Source of the DNA: Calditrichia bacterium
GTDB lineage: Bacteria; Calditrichota; Calditrichia; Calditrichales; J004
Direction of reading: 5' to 3'
NCBI GenBank assembly: GCA_020635035.1
Contig: JACKAO010000007.1
Span: 260,108 to 324,107 of the forward strand
DNA length: 64,000 bases
Shown: positions 35,746 to 44,281 of the stretch, piece after piece
How positions within the stretch are numbered: position 1 is the first letter of the stretch
Layout of the letters: the number at the start of each line of letters is the position of its first letter
The notes under the pieces: generated by a model
Databases searched by the model: none
Told to the model about the DNA's origin: nothing
What the model saw: the letters and a program-made list of their open reading frames with translations, nothing else
Program-made: the position numbers and the translations under genes

Positions 35746-36726
35746 ATGCCTTCAAGATCTCAGAAAATCCGTCTTGGAATATTTATAGTTGTGAGCAGTT
35801 TTGCTCTGCTGGTGTTGCTTTTTATAATAGGCAGCCAAAGGTACTTCCAGGAAAAAGATATTTATTACATTGCCTACAACAATGTTTCTGTGAGCGGCCT
35901 GGAAGTTGGCAGCCCGGTTAAATACCTTGGAATAAATGTAGGTACAATTAAAAGTATTGACTTTGATCCGTTGGATGTAAACCGGGTGGTTCTTACAATT
36001 TCAGTCAATCCCGGAACACCTGTAAAAGAAGACGCACGTGCAAACATTGAAGCTATTGGTATAACCGGGTTAAAAATGATTGAAATCCGTGGTGGAACAA
36101 ATGAAGCAAAACTTTTGTCAACAGGGCAGTTTATAAAAGCAGGCGGATCTATTACGGAAGAAATAACCGGCAAAGCTGAAATTATAGCGGAAAAAATAGA
36201 ACGTGTTGTAAATAATCTTACCAAATTTACAGAACCGGAAAAATTAGATAAGATCATTCAATTTGCTGAAAGTGCAACAAATACATTTGATAATCTCAAT
36301 GCTCTTATTGGAGAGAATCGACGCAATTTAAGAGAAGGAATTGCCAAGGGTAACCTTGTACTCAGCAGGATGGATACAATCAGTATGTCACTTCAGACAG
36401 CCAGCCTTGAGATTGAGAGAATCACGACATCGGATACTCTTGAAATAATTATGGAAAACCTGCACAAAATGTCGCAAACGCTTAGTGAAGCCAATCTGAC
36501 AGCACTTATAAACCGGTTAAGTGAAGTAGTTGAACGCACAAATAAATTGCTGGTCTCGGTTGATCATGATATGGAACGTGGCAGTAAAGATTTTCTGGTA
36601 AGTCTGCAGAGACTGAAGTCTACCTTAGAAAATCTGAATGAAGCTTCAAGACTTGTGAATGAAGATCCATCTGTTATAATCCGTGGTGCGGAAGTTGATG
36701 AAATTCCTGACGAAAATCTTGATTAG
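35746..36726 (+). CDS. mlaD: MlaD-like MCE-domain protein of a lipid ABC transporter
   Basis: The 326-residue protein has a short cytoplasmic N-terminus, one transmembrane helix (about 9-28; IFIVVSSFALLVLLFIIG) and an MCE domain (about 40-115; VSGLEVGSPVKYLGINVG, then ITGLKMIEIRGG). A long helical C-terminal region follows (about 140-300). MCE proteins form periplasmic hexamers that carry phospholipids between inner and outer membranes. The C-terminal extension is longer than in E. coli MlaD (183 residues), closer to the longer-tailed MCE proteins. It opens a four-gene operon with a lipoprotein, permease and ATPase. Confidence 0.88.
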   Translation: MPSRSQKIRLGIFIVVSSFALLVLLFIIGSQRYFQEKDIYYIAYNNVSVSGLEVGSPVKYLGINVGTIKSIDFDPLDVNRVVLTISVNPGTPVKEDARANIEAIGITGLKMIEIRGGTNEAKLLSTGQFIKAGGSITEEITGKAEIIAEKIERVVNNLTKFTEPEKLDKIIQFAESATNTFDNLNALIGENRRNLREGIAKGNLVLSRMDTISMSLQTASLEIERITTSDTLEIIMENLHKMSQTLSEANLTALINRLSEVVERTNKLLVSVDHDMERGSKDFLVSLQRLKSTLENLNEASRLVNEDPSVIIRGAEVDEIPDENLD

Positions 36727-36752
36727 ATAATAATTATAACCCATTGGAAATC

Positions 36753-37355
36753 ATGAAAAAAATACTGTTCCTGTTTGCACTTTCGGGTATTCTGATAAGC
36801 TGTACAAAAGAAATAATTGCCCGCAAATACTATATGCTGGATTTTCCAGTTGAGCAATCTTCCACACCGCTGGAAGCTCCGGTCACTCAGGATGTTCTGG
36901 AGATATTACCTGTTCAGGTCGCGGAAGTATATGCGCAGCATCGCATTGCAGTGAGAAAACGCAGTCACGAAATTACATATTATCATTATCACCAGTGGGG
37001 TGAAAGCCCGGATCAGAGTATTGCACGTCTTACAGAATCCAAACTGCTGCAGGAAAATTTATTTGCTGATGTATCCGAACGCATCTGGAATACGTCGCCA
37101 CGCTACCAATTGCAAACATTTGTAGAAAGAATGGAAGCAGTCGAAGGCGAAGATTCTCTTTTTGCTCACCTTAAAATCAAATATGAGTTGTTCGATCGTA
37201 GCCTTAAGAAAAATGTTGTTATCCACCAGTTTGATCAAAGTGTTGGTTATGAAGATTGGGATATTAACCTGATATCGGAAGGAATGAGCCAGCTTTTATC
37301 AGATGAACTGCAAGTATTCGCAGAGAAAATAAGAACCTTTCTGCGCAAAGAATAA
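36753..37355 (+). CDS. PqiC-like ABC-transport auxiliary lipoprotein
   Basis: The 200-residue protein begins with a lipoprotein signal ending in LISC, with Cys17 as the lipidated residue. The mature part reads like the ABC-type transport auxiliary lipoprotein family that includes PqiC (YYMLDFPVEQS near the start, RIAVRKRSHEI in the middle). These lipoproteins sit in the outer membrane and partner MCE proteins in lipid transport. I chose the ATG at 36753 because it places the charged MKK directly before the signal; a TTG three codons upstream is possible. It lies 26 bases after mlaD and 12 before the permease. Confidence 0.75.
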   Translation: MKKILFLFALSGILISCTKEIIARKYYMLDFPVEQSSTPLEAPVTQDVLEILPVQVAEVYAQHRIAVRKRSHEITYYHYHQWGESPDQSIARLTESKLLQENLFADVSERIWNTSPRYQLQTFVERMEAVEGEDSLFAHLKIKYELFDRSLKKNVVIHQFDQSVGYEDWDINLISEGMSQLLSDELQVFAEKIRTFLRKE

Positions 37356-37367
37356 GCCAGTATCTAT

Positions 37368-38477
37368 ATGCTTTCTAAAAACAGAGAACCAGAACTTTTT
37401 ACCATTGATGGGGATTGCATTCAATTCAATTCAAACCTTACGCTGAAGACTATTGACGGTTCGCATCAGACCATAAAAAGAATACTGAAAAATCTGACGT
37501 CGGAAAAAGTTACCCTTGATTTGAGCCAGGTTGTAAAAATGGATAGTGCCGGCGTTGTTTTGATCGATGAAATTCGGCGAAATTTATCCGAAAACCAGAT
37601 TGCTGCAGAACTATCCGGGGCGAGTCCACACATAAAGCAAGTACTTAAAACATTCTCACTGCCAAGAGCAGAGATAGAAGAGATAGAGAGAACAGGGCTT
37701 TTTGAACGTCTGGGTCGGGGTGCTTATCATCTTAAAAATGAAACGATTACCGACTACCTCTATATTATGGCGGATCTCGCTTACTGGACATTTTTAGGTA
37801 TTTTTAATCGTAAGTCCCAACGTAAAGGTGAGTTTGTAAATCAATCAATAAATATTGGTGTTAATGCTTTACCACTTGTAGGGCTTATTTCTTTCCTGAT
37901 CGGATTAGTTCTGGCATTACAATCCGCGGCGCAGTTAAGACAGTTTGGCGCCAATATTTTTATAGTAGATCTTGTCGTGATAGCCATGACTGCTGAAATG
38001 GGACCTTTGTTAACAGCGATAATGATCGCCGGCAGAAGCGGTTCTGCTATTGCATCAGAACTTGCCAGTATGAAAGTTGCCGAAGAATTAGATGCATTGC
38101 AGACAATGGCGCTTAATCCTCTGCGCTACCTGGTTGTACCAAAAATGCTGGCCAGTATATTCACTATGCCGTTCTTAACACTATTAGCTGATATTCTTGG
38201 TATTTTAGGTGGAATGGTAGTTGCATATTTCTATCTTGATATCTCACCGGTAAGTTTTTATTACCGTATGGCAGATTCACTCATGTTTAAGGATATAATC
38301 ACAGGAATTATTAAAAGCCTTGTTTTTGCAGGTCTAATTGTCCAGACGAGCACATTTTTCGGATTGAGTGTCCGCGGCGGTGCCGTAGGTGTTGGTAAAT
38401 ACACAACTAAAGCTGTTGTTATCTCAATATTTCTTGTAATATTATCTGACAGTATTATGGGACTGATATTTTATTAA
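37368..38477 (+). CDS. mlaE: MlaE-like lipid ABC permease with N-terminal STAS domain
   Basis: The 369-residue protein fuses an MlaB-like STAS domain (about 20-105; LDLSQVVKMDSAGVVLIDE) to an MlaE permease (about 115-369). The permease carries the family stretches LVLALQSAAQLRQFGA, MTAEMGPLLTAIMIAGRSGSAIA and ELDALQTMALNPLRYLVVP. E. coli encodes MlaB separately, so the fusion replaces that subunit. The complex moves phospholipids across or from the inner membrane together with MlaD. The stop overlaps the mlaF start by one base, indicating coupled translation. Confidence 0.92.
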   Translation: MLSKNREPELFTIDGDCIQFNSNLTLKTIDGSHQTIKRILKNLTSEKVTLDLSQVVKMDSAGVVLIDEIRRNLSENQIAAELSGASPHIKQVLKTFSLPRAEIEEIERTGLFERLGRGAYHLKNETITDYLYIMADLAYWTFLGIFNRKSQRKGEFVNQSINIGVNALPLVGLISFLIGLVLALQSAAQLRQFGANIFIVDLVVIAMTAEMGPLLTAIMIAGRSGSAIASELASMKVAEELDALQTMALNPLRYLVVPKMLASIFTMPFLTLLADILGILGGMVVAYFYLDISPVSFYYRMADSLMFKDIITGIIKSLVFAGLIVQTSTFFGLSVRGGAVGVGKYTTKAVVISIFLVILSDSIMGLIFY

Positions 38478-39214
38478 TGAAAACTGAAATTATTAAAGTT
38501 GAAAATTTAGAAGCCGCTTTTGATGGCAAGCGTATTCTGAAAGGTGTTTCATTTACAGCATATCAGAATGAGATAACGGTAATTTTGGGAACCAGCGGAT
38601 GTGGTAAAACAACATTGATGAAACATCTGATAGGTTTGTATAAAGTTGATTTGGGCAGGGTATATATTCTTGGACAACGAACCGACACAATGGATGAAGA
38701 CGAGTTTGAACAATTTCAGCTGAATATGGGCGTATTGTTTCAAAACGGTGCTTTACTGAACTCACTGACTGTTGCCGATAATATTTCGATTGCGCTGGAA
38801 CAACATGTTAAAATTCCGGTTGATATGATTCGTGATTTAGTAAGAGTAAAATTAAAACTTGTAGGTTTATCACACGCCATTGATTATCTGCCGGATCAAT
38901 TATCCGGTGGTATGCTAAAAAGAGCGGCTTTGGCGCGGGCAATTGCAATGGACCCGGTACTCCTTTTTTGTGATGAGCCGTCCGCCGGTTTAGACCCGGT
39001 AACACTTAAAGGACTTGATCAGTTGTTTCTGCAATTAAAAGAACAATTGGGGATTTCGATAGTGCTTGTTACACATGAAGTTTCGAGCATAAAAAGACTT
39101 GCTGACAGAATAATTTACCTAGAAAAAGGACATGTACTTTTTCAGGGAAGTTTGCAGGATGCTTTGGATTCAAATATCCCTGAAATAAAGAATTTTTTTA
39201 ATAATGGAAACTGA
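38477..39214 (+). CDS. mlaF: MlaF-like ATP-binding subunit of the lipid transporter
   Basis: The 245-residue ATPase drives the Mla-type transporter. It shows Walker A (GTSGCGKTT), Q-loop (GVLFQNGALLNSLT), the signature LSGGM and Walker B (LLFCDEPSAGLDP), then the switch His in LVTHE. GALLNSLTVADN is typical of the MlaF branch. It overlaps mlaE by one base and completes a D-lipoprotein-E-F order. No mlaC or mlaA is present in the window, so the outer-membrane partner may be the lipoprotein or encoded elsewhere. Confidence 0.92.
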   Translation: MKTEIIKVENLEAAFDGKRILKGVSFTAYQNEITVILGTSGCGKTTLMKHLIGLYKVDLGRVYILGQRTDTMDEDEFEQFQLNMGVLFQNGALLNSLTVADNISIALEQHVKIPVDMIRDLVRVKLKLVGLSHAIDYLPDQLSGGMLKRAALARAIAMDPVLLFCDEPSAGLDPVTLKGLDQLFLQLKEQLGISIVLVTHEVSSIKRLADRIIYLEKGHVLFQGSLQDALDSNIPEIKNFFNNGN

Positions 39215-39246
39215 GATAAGAAAAAAATTAAAAAGCCTGGGGAAAT

Positions 39247-39507
39247 ATGTTTAAAACAGATCCTGATAACAAAATTGAATATCCATGCAACTGGATTTAC
39301 AAAGTGATTGGTGAAAATTTTAAAACCGTTAATGCTGCAATTGCTGAAGTTTTAACGGACAGAAAATATAAGTCCAATAAATCAAATATGAGCAGTAAAG
39401 GTACGTACATAAGCATAAAGGTGGAACTTGTTGTTGAGAATGAAGATATTCGTGACAACATTTTTCATTCGCTCAGAAAACATGACGACATCAAAATGGT
39501 TTTATAA
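39247..39507 (+). CDS. DUF493 (YbeD-like) small protein
   Basis: The 86-residue protein matches the DUF493/YbeD family, a small ACT-like alpha/beta fold of unproved function (YPCNWIYKVIG at the start, then KGTYISIKVELVVEN). GGGGAAAT lies just before the ATG. It follows mlaF by 32 bases and may be read through from that operon. In E. coli the relative lies near lipoate genes, but no such genes occur here. Confidence 0.75.
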   Translation: MFKTDPDNKIEYPCNWIYKVIGENFKTVNAAIAEVLTDRKYKSNKSNMSSKGTYISIKVELVVENEDIRDNIFHSLRKHDDIKMVL

Positions 39508-39541
39508 CTTCCCATCAATTCCTTATCTGTATTGTTTGAAC

Positions 39542-40282
39542 ATGCCAAAGAACAAATCCGATCTTAAAATATTGTTGATGCAAATCAGGAAAGATCCGCA
39601 GATTCTCAAGGAAGAGTTAGAGAGTTTTTCCATTTACAGCGGTATTCCTAAAAAACAATTCAGTATTCTGAATGTTTTTGCACAACCAGACTTTAATACC
39701 GAATTGGTTAAAGGTTTTGACGCCTTGTTTGTCGGTGGTGCGAGCGACGCAAATGTCCTGAAACCAGAGAAATACCCTTTTGTGCATAAGTGTCAAAAAA
39801 TGCTGCTATTTTGCCTTTCTAATGATATCCCTGTCTTCGCTTCATGCTTTGGTTTTCAACTGGCTGTGCTTGCTCTTGGTGGCGAAATTTTACATAAAGA
39901 GAAAGATTTTGAAATGGGTTCTCTGCCAATCTCATTGACTGAGCATAGCAAAAGAGACCCTTTGTTTTCAGACACACCTGATTTATTTAAGGCAATAGCT
40001 GTACATCAACAATTTGCAAGAGAAGTACCAGATAATTGTGAACTTCTTGCCTACACCGAACAATGCTGCCATGCATTTCGGGTAAAAAACAAAGATTTTT
40101 GGGCATTCCAGTTTCACCCGGAAGTGGATAAAAACAGAATGGTTGAACGTTTAACTTTTTATAAAAAAAAATATACCCAGAATGATGAGCATCTGGATGA
40201 AGTACTTGCAAGCGCCCAGGAAACACCAGAATCCAATATTCTTGCCCGTAAATTTGTGGATAGAGTTCTAATAAAATCCTGA
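39542..40282 (+). CDS. Class I glutamine amidotransferase-like protein
   Basis: The 246-residue protein has a class I glutaminase fold: nucleophile Cys102 in ASCFGFQ and the His-Glu pair in FQFHPEVD. LFVGGASDAN is the oxyanion-side strand. No synthetase domain is attached, so it belongs to the stand-alone GMP-synthase-like amidotransferases, some of which act on peptides or polyamines. The substrate is unknown. The reading frame extends upstream to 39428 inside the DUF493 gene, but that part overlaps known coding sequence and lacks family resemblance, so I start at the ATG at 39542. No clear ribosome binding site is visible there. Confidence 0.72.
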   Translation: MPKNKSDLKILLMQIRKDPQILKEELESFSIYSGIPKKQFSILNVFAQPDFNTELVKGFDALFVGGASDANVLKPEKYPFVHKCQKMLLFCLSNDIPVFASCFGFQLAVLALGGEILHKEKDFEMGSLPISLTEHSKRDPLFSDTPDLFKAIAVHQQFAREVPDNCELLAYTEQCCHAFRVKNKDFWAFQFHPEVDKNRMVERLTFYKKKYTQNDEHLDEVLASAQETPESNILARKFVDRVLIKS

Positions 40283-40378
40283 AGAATTAGTAAATTGGCA
40301 CTAGTTTATAACTAAATTGCAGCACCAAACATCCGATAGTTTTAATTAAGACAAAAAAATCATCATTTTAATAGACAT

Positions 40379-40394
40379 ATACTTTATAAAGTAT
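40379..40394. promoter_or_regulatory. 16-bp perfect palindrome upstream of feoA, candidate metal-regulator operator
   Basis: ATACTTTATAAAGTAT is a perfect palindrome ending 55 bases before feoA. It overlaps a TATACT that would serve as a -10 box, so a bound repressor could block transcription. Iron regulators of the DtxR/MntR or Fur types bind palindromes in such positions, but this sequence matches neither consensus closely. About one such palindrome is expected by chance in a window of this size. Confidence 0.35.
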
Positions 40395-40449
40395 TAAATT
40401 AGCGCCCAAGCTGTTAACTATATATAACAAATGTAAAACGGATAACGAA

Positions 40450-40674
40450 ATGACTTTGAATGATTTAGAACCTGGTGAAAGTGCAATTATCACAACGATT
40501 GACGACAGTTCAAATGAAAGTAATTATTTAATGGAACTGGGAGTAATGGAAGGGACACCTGTTCGCTTTGTAAAATCTGCTCCTTTTGGCGACCCGATCG
40601 AGGTTGACCTTAGGGGGTATCATCTTTCTATCCGCCGCTCAAAAGCCCAATCAATATTGGTACAAAAATTCTGA
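40450..40674 (+). CDS. feoA: Ferrous iron transport protein A
   Basis: The 74-residue protein is a single SH3-like FeoA domain (LNDLEPGESAIITTI, then LMELGVMEGTPVRFVKSAP, ending in a YHLSIRRSKA strand). FeoA supports the FeoB ferrous iron transporter on the cytoplasmic side. Its stop lies 7 bases before the feoB start, so the two form an operon with the small Cys-rich gene downstream. The 167-base upstream gap contains the palindrome described separately. Confidence 0.92.
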   Translation: MTLNDLEPGESAIITTIDDSSNESNYLMELGVMEGTPVRFVKSAPFGDPIEVDLRGYHLSIRRSKAQSILVQKF

Positions 40675-40681
40675 TTTAAAA

Positions 40682-42817
40682 ATGCCAGTTACTTCTGTTA
40701 TTCCAAAGACCAACAATATCGCTTTAGTTGGAAATCCTAATACCGGAAAAACTTCAGTTTTTAACGCTCTTACCGGATTAAGGCAAAAAGTTGCCAATTA
40801 TCCTGGGGTGACTGTTGAGAAAAAGACAGGCAGTTTTTCTGTAAATTCAACAACATTTACTGTTTATGATCTGCCTGGATTATATAGCCTTATCCCAAAA
40901 TCCCTTGATGATAAGATTAGTACTGAGATTATTTATAATCACAATAATGATGTAGAACTTTCTTGTATTGTTGTGGTTGTGGATGCTGCAAATTTAAGCC
41001 GTAATTTATATCTTTTTACCCAAATTCTGGATTTGCAGATTCCTGTGGTAATGGCATTGAATATGATCGATGTTGCAGATAAGAAAGGCATTAAAATTGA
41101 TATAGAAGGTTTCAAAAAAGAATTTAACATCCCGGTTATTCCGCTTATTGCAAGTAAAAGATCTGGTCTTGCTGAGCTTAAAAACACTATATCTGACCTT
41201 GTGACAAACCCTGATATTTCGCAACAAAAATATATGCCTATACCTGATGAAATCACAAAATGTATTGGTGATTTCAGAAACTTTGTTAAAAACGGCTTCT
41301 GTGAGAGTGAAGTGTCATTAACTGCCAGATCGCTTCGAATAATATCCAGTGATCATGTGCTGCAGGATTGGATAGATAAAATTGATAATACAAAGATTGA
41401 TGAAGCACAACAATCACTTGCAAAAGCCAGGAAGCGTTTGCTTGAAAGTAATCAGCATTGGAGTATGCTGGAAACAAAATTGCGCTATCAGTGGATAGAT
41501 GAAGTTTTAAAAACATATGTACATACATCAAAAACAGATAAACAATCCTTAAGTGACAGGATAGACAAAATACTTACACACAAAGTTGGTGGACTTTTTA
41601 TATTCTTTATTGTTTTTGCTATGATTTTCCAGGCAATTTTCAGCTGGGCAGAATTGCCTATGGCCCTAATTGAAGATGGCACAAACTGGTTGGGGCAAAT
41701 GGTAACACAGCTTATCCCGGCAGGTGCGCTTCAGGATATGATTGTTGATGGAGCTATTGCCGGTGTTGGTTCAATACTGGTTTTTCTCCCGCAAATACTT
41801 TTTCTCTTTTTCTTTTTGAGTATTCTTGAAGATACAGGATATATGGCCCGTGTTGCATTTATGCTGGATAGAGTAATGAATTCGATTGGATTATCAGGAC
41901 GATCGGTAATCCCTTTGTTATCTTCCTTTGCTTGCGCCGTTCCCGGGATAATGGCGTCTCGGACAATTCAAAACTGGCGTGACAGGCTTGTTACAATTAT
42001 GATTTCACCCTTTATGAGCTGCAGTGCGCGGTTACCGGTTTATGTTTTGTTAATAGGTGCTTTTATTCCACAGGGTTCTTTTCTGGGAATTGTATCATAC
42101 AGCGCTTTAACCCTTCTCGCAATGTATACACTCGGTATCGTGGCCGCTATTCTTGTGGCTTTGGTTTTTAAAAAATTTATTGTGCGGACAATGCCTTCAT
42201 CATCATTCGTTTTAGAATTACCGGCGTATCACCGGCCAAATCTGCGTTACACTTTTTTGCAGCTGCTGGAAAGGGTTAAAATTTTTGTAACCGATGCCGG
42301 AAAAATTATTCTTGCGATGTCAATAGTTTTATGGTTCATGGCATCCTATCCAAAATCTGACGAGAGCGATACATCAAATTCATCTCAAAAAATTGAACAG
42401 AGTTATGCGGGTAAAATAGGTAAATTCATAGAACCGGCAATTAAGCCCCTTGGTTTTGATTGGAAAATCGGGGTAGGGCTGCTTACAAGTTTTGCTGCCC
42501 GCGAAGTAATGGTAAGTACTCTGGCAACCATTTATAATGTTGAAGGCGCCGATGAAACTTCCGGGAGCCTTAAAGAATCATTGAAGAATGACCGGGATCC
42601 CGTGACCGGAGAATTATTGTATTCACCTTTGACTGCCATATCGTTAATGGTGTTTTTTGTGCTGGCCTGTCAATGTATGGCAACGGTTGCTATTGTTAAA
42701 CGAGAAACCAATAGCTGGCGCTGGCCAATCACAATGATTGCATATATGACCGGGTTAGCTTATCTGGCATCCTTACTTACCTTTCAAATTGGTTCATATT
42801 TGGGGATAGGAGTATAA
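40682..42817 (+). CDS. feoB: Ferrous iron transporter FeoB
   Basis: The 711-residue protein has an N-terminal GTPase domain (ALVGNPNTGKTSVFNALTG as G1, YDLPGLY as G3, LNMID as G4) and a helical spacer to about 270. The membrane part carries Gate domains (DTGYMARVAFMLDR; SFACAVPGIMASR; FAAREVMVSTLATIYNVEG). It imports ferrous iron through the inner membrane. I chose the ATG at 40682 because it directly precedes the G1 region and follows the feoA stop; a longer frame from 40586 would run through feoA. The Cys-rich partner begins one base after its stop. Confidence 0.95.
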   Translation: MPVTSVIPKTNNIALVGNPNTGKTSVFNALTGLRQKVANYPGVTVEKKTGSFSVNSTTFTVYDLPGLYSLIPKSLDDKISTEIIYNHNNDVELSCIVVVVDAANLSRNLYLFTQILDLQIPVVMALNMIDVADKKGIKIDIEGFKKEFNIPVIPLIASKRSGLAELKNTISDLVTNPDISQQKYMPIPDEITKCIGDFRNFVKNGFCESEVSLTARSLRIISSDHVLQDWIDKIDNTKIDEAQQSLAKARKRLLESNQHWSMLETKLRYQWIDEVLKTYVHTSKTDKQSLSDRIDKILTHKVGGLFIFFIVFAMIFQAIFSWAELPMALIEDGTNWLGQMVTQLIPAGALQDMIVDGAIAGVGSILVFLPQILFLFFFLSILEDTGYMARVAFMLDRVMNSIGLSGRSVIPLLSSFACAVPGIMASRTIQNWRDRLVTIMISPFMSCSARLPVYVLLIGAFIPQGSFLGIVSYSALTLLAMYTLGIVAAILVALVFKKFIVRTMPSSSFVLELPAYHRPNLRYTFLQLLERVKIFVTDAGKIILAMSIVLWFMASYPKSDESDTSNSSQKIEQSYAGKIGKFIEPAIKPLGFDWKIGVGLLTSFAAREVMVSTLATIYNVEGADETSGSLKESLKNDRDPVTGELLYSPLTAISLMVFFVLACQCMATVAIVKRETNSWRWPITMIAYMTGLAYLASLLTFQIGSYLGIGV

Positions 42818-42818
42818 A

Positions 42819-43013
42819 ATGTTAGTTCAGGAAATTTTTGTTTTGAGTATAGTTATTCTTGCCGCTGCTTTTTCTATCCGAACATTTGTACGCCAATTCT
42901 CATCTTCGGTTAAAGGGGGATGTTCAAGCTGCTCAGCGTGCTCAGTTCCGGCCAATGATTCACTTAATAATGTGTACAATATTTATAAAGCCCGCCGTAA
43001 AGAATTAGTTTAA
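42819..43013 (+). CDS. FeoB-associated Cys-rich membrane protein
   Basis: The 64-residue protein has one N-terminal transmembrane helix (about 5-24; EIFVLSIVILAAAFSIRTF) and a short Cys cluster, GCSSCSACS, in the middle. Small proteins of this form regularly follow feoB and are named FeoB-associated Cys-rich proteins; the cysteines may hand over or sense iron. It starts one base after the feoB stop, so it belongs to the operon. Confidence 0.85.
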   Translation: MLVQEIFVLSIVILAAAFSIRTFVRQFSSSVKGGCSSCSACSVPANDSLNNVYNIYKARRKELV

Positions 43014-43112
43014 CTTCAATTAAGTATTTGCTTCAATTTTTATCCGGGTAATCCTACCATAACCGTTTTCTTTTTTGTATCTTGCGGTAAGAATTAATCA
43101 AAATTGAAAATC

Positions 43113-44114
43113 ATGAAACACGCTCAATTTTATAGCCAACTGGAAAAAAATAAGGTCCATTGCTATTTATGTCCCAGGAATTGTCATATTGGTGAAGGAC
43201 AAACAGGATTTTGTTTTATCCGCAAAAACATTGAAGGACACTTGTATAATCTTGCCTATGGCAAGCCATATGCAGTCCATATTGATCCCATCGAGAAAAA
43301 ACCGTTATTTCATTTTTTACCTGGTACCCAAATACTCTCCATAGGAACGGCAGGCTGCAATCTGGGTTGTAAATTTTGCCAAAACTGGGATATTTCGAAA
43401 GCTAAATATGATCAGCAACGCGCGGCAGAATTTTCTCCTGAGTTGGCCGTTGGCGCTGCTGTTAAAAATGGTTGTAAAAGTATTGCGTTTACTTATAATG
43501 ATCCCACAATCTGGGCAGAATATGCAATGGATATTGCCCGTATCGGAAGAGAAAAGGGATTGAAAAATGTGATGGTTACTGCCGGGTATATTACACCTGA
43601 AGTTATTCCGGATGTATATGAAAACATTGATGCTGCAAATGTGGATTTAAAATCTTTTTCTGAAGAGTTTTACCGCAAAATCACATTGTCCCATCTTAAG
43701 CCGGTTCTTGAAACACTTAAAATCCTAAAGAAAATGGATATCTGGATTGAGCTTACAAATCTCATCATCCCAACTCAAAACGACTCGTCACAGGAAATTA
43801 CGGATATGAGTCACTGGATTCTTGATAATCTTGGTGATAGTGTCCCTTTACATTTTACAGCCTTTCACCCGGATTTTAAGATGATGCATTTGCAGAGAAC
43901 ACCATTACCAACACTGCGTCAGGCTTATGATATTGCCAAAGAAGCCGGCATAAAATATGTTTACACAGGCAATGTTTATGATGATGGCAGTAATACATAT
44001 TGCCCGGACTGTGGAAAACTGCTGGTAAAACGTAACTGGCATGATGTAACTGAAAATAAAATTATTAATAACACTTGTCCGGACTGTGGGCATCATTTGA
44101 ATTTTACAACTTAA
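43113..44114 (+). CDS. amrS: AmmeMemoRadiSam system radical SAM enzyme
   Basis: The 333-residue protein is the radical SAM member (AmrS) of the AmmeMemoRadiSam set. The iron-sulfur cluster cysteines are Cys82, Cys86 and Cys89 in CNLGCKFC. An earlier pair in HCYLCPRNCHIGEGQTGFC is typical of this pyruvate-formate-lyase-activating-like family. The C-terminus adds two CPDCG pairs, a likely zinc knuckle. The usual partners (Memo-like and AMMECR1-like proteins) are not in this window, so the gene is isolated here. The reaction is unknown. I chose the ATG at 43113; a TTG three codons upstream is possible. Confidence 0.85.
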   Translation: MKHAQFYSQLEKNKVHCYLCPRNCHIGEGQTGFCFIRKNIEGHLYNLAYGKPYAVHIDPIEKKPLFHFLPGTQILSIGTAGCNLGCKFCQNWDISKAKYDQQRAAEFSPELAVGAAVKNGCKSIAFTYNDPTIWAEYAMDIARIGREKGLKNVMVTAGYITPEVIPDVYENIDAANVDLKSFSEEFYRKITLSHLKPVLETLKILKKMDIWIELTNLIIPTQNDSSQEITDMSHWILDNLGDSVPLHFTAFHPDFKMMHLQRTPLPTLRQAYDIAKEAGIKYVYTGNVYDDGSNTYCPDCGKLLVKRNWHDVTENKIINNTCPDCGHHLNFTT

Positions 44115-44281
44115 AATAATATCTGTTTCTACTTTTTTGGATTGTAAATACTGTTAACATTTCTTACCTGCAATGTATACCTTGCTGACACTTCTCTGCT
44201 GAAAGTTGGTTTATTTCTCGTTAATTAACACTGGCATTAAAATTGACACATTAACTTTAGATAACCATTGAAGGTACATTT

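Noticed and set aside
39428..39541. A longer amidotransferase start at 39428
   Set aside because: It overlaps the DUF493 gene out of frame, and the extra residues do not resemble the family.
40586..40681. A longer feoB start at 40586
   Set aside because: It runs through feoA in another frame and shows no FeoB sequence before the ATG at 40682.
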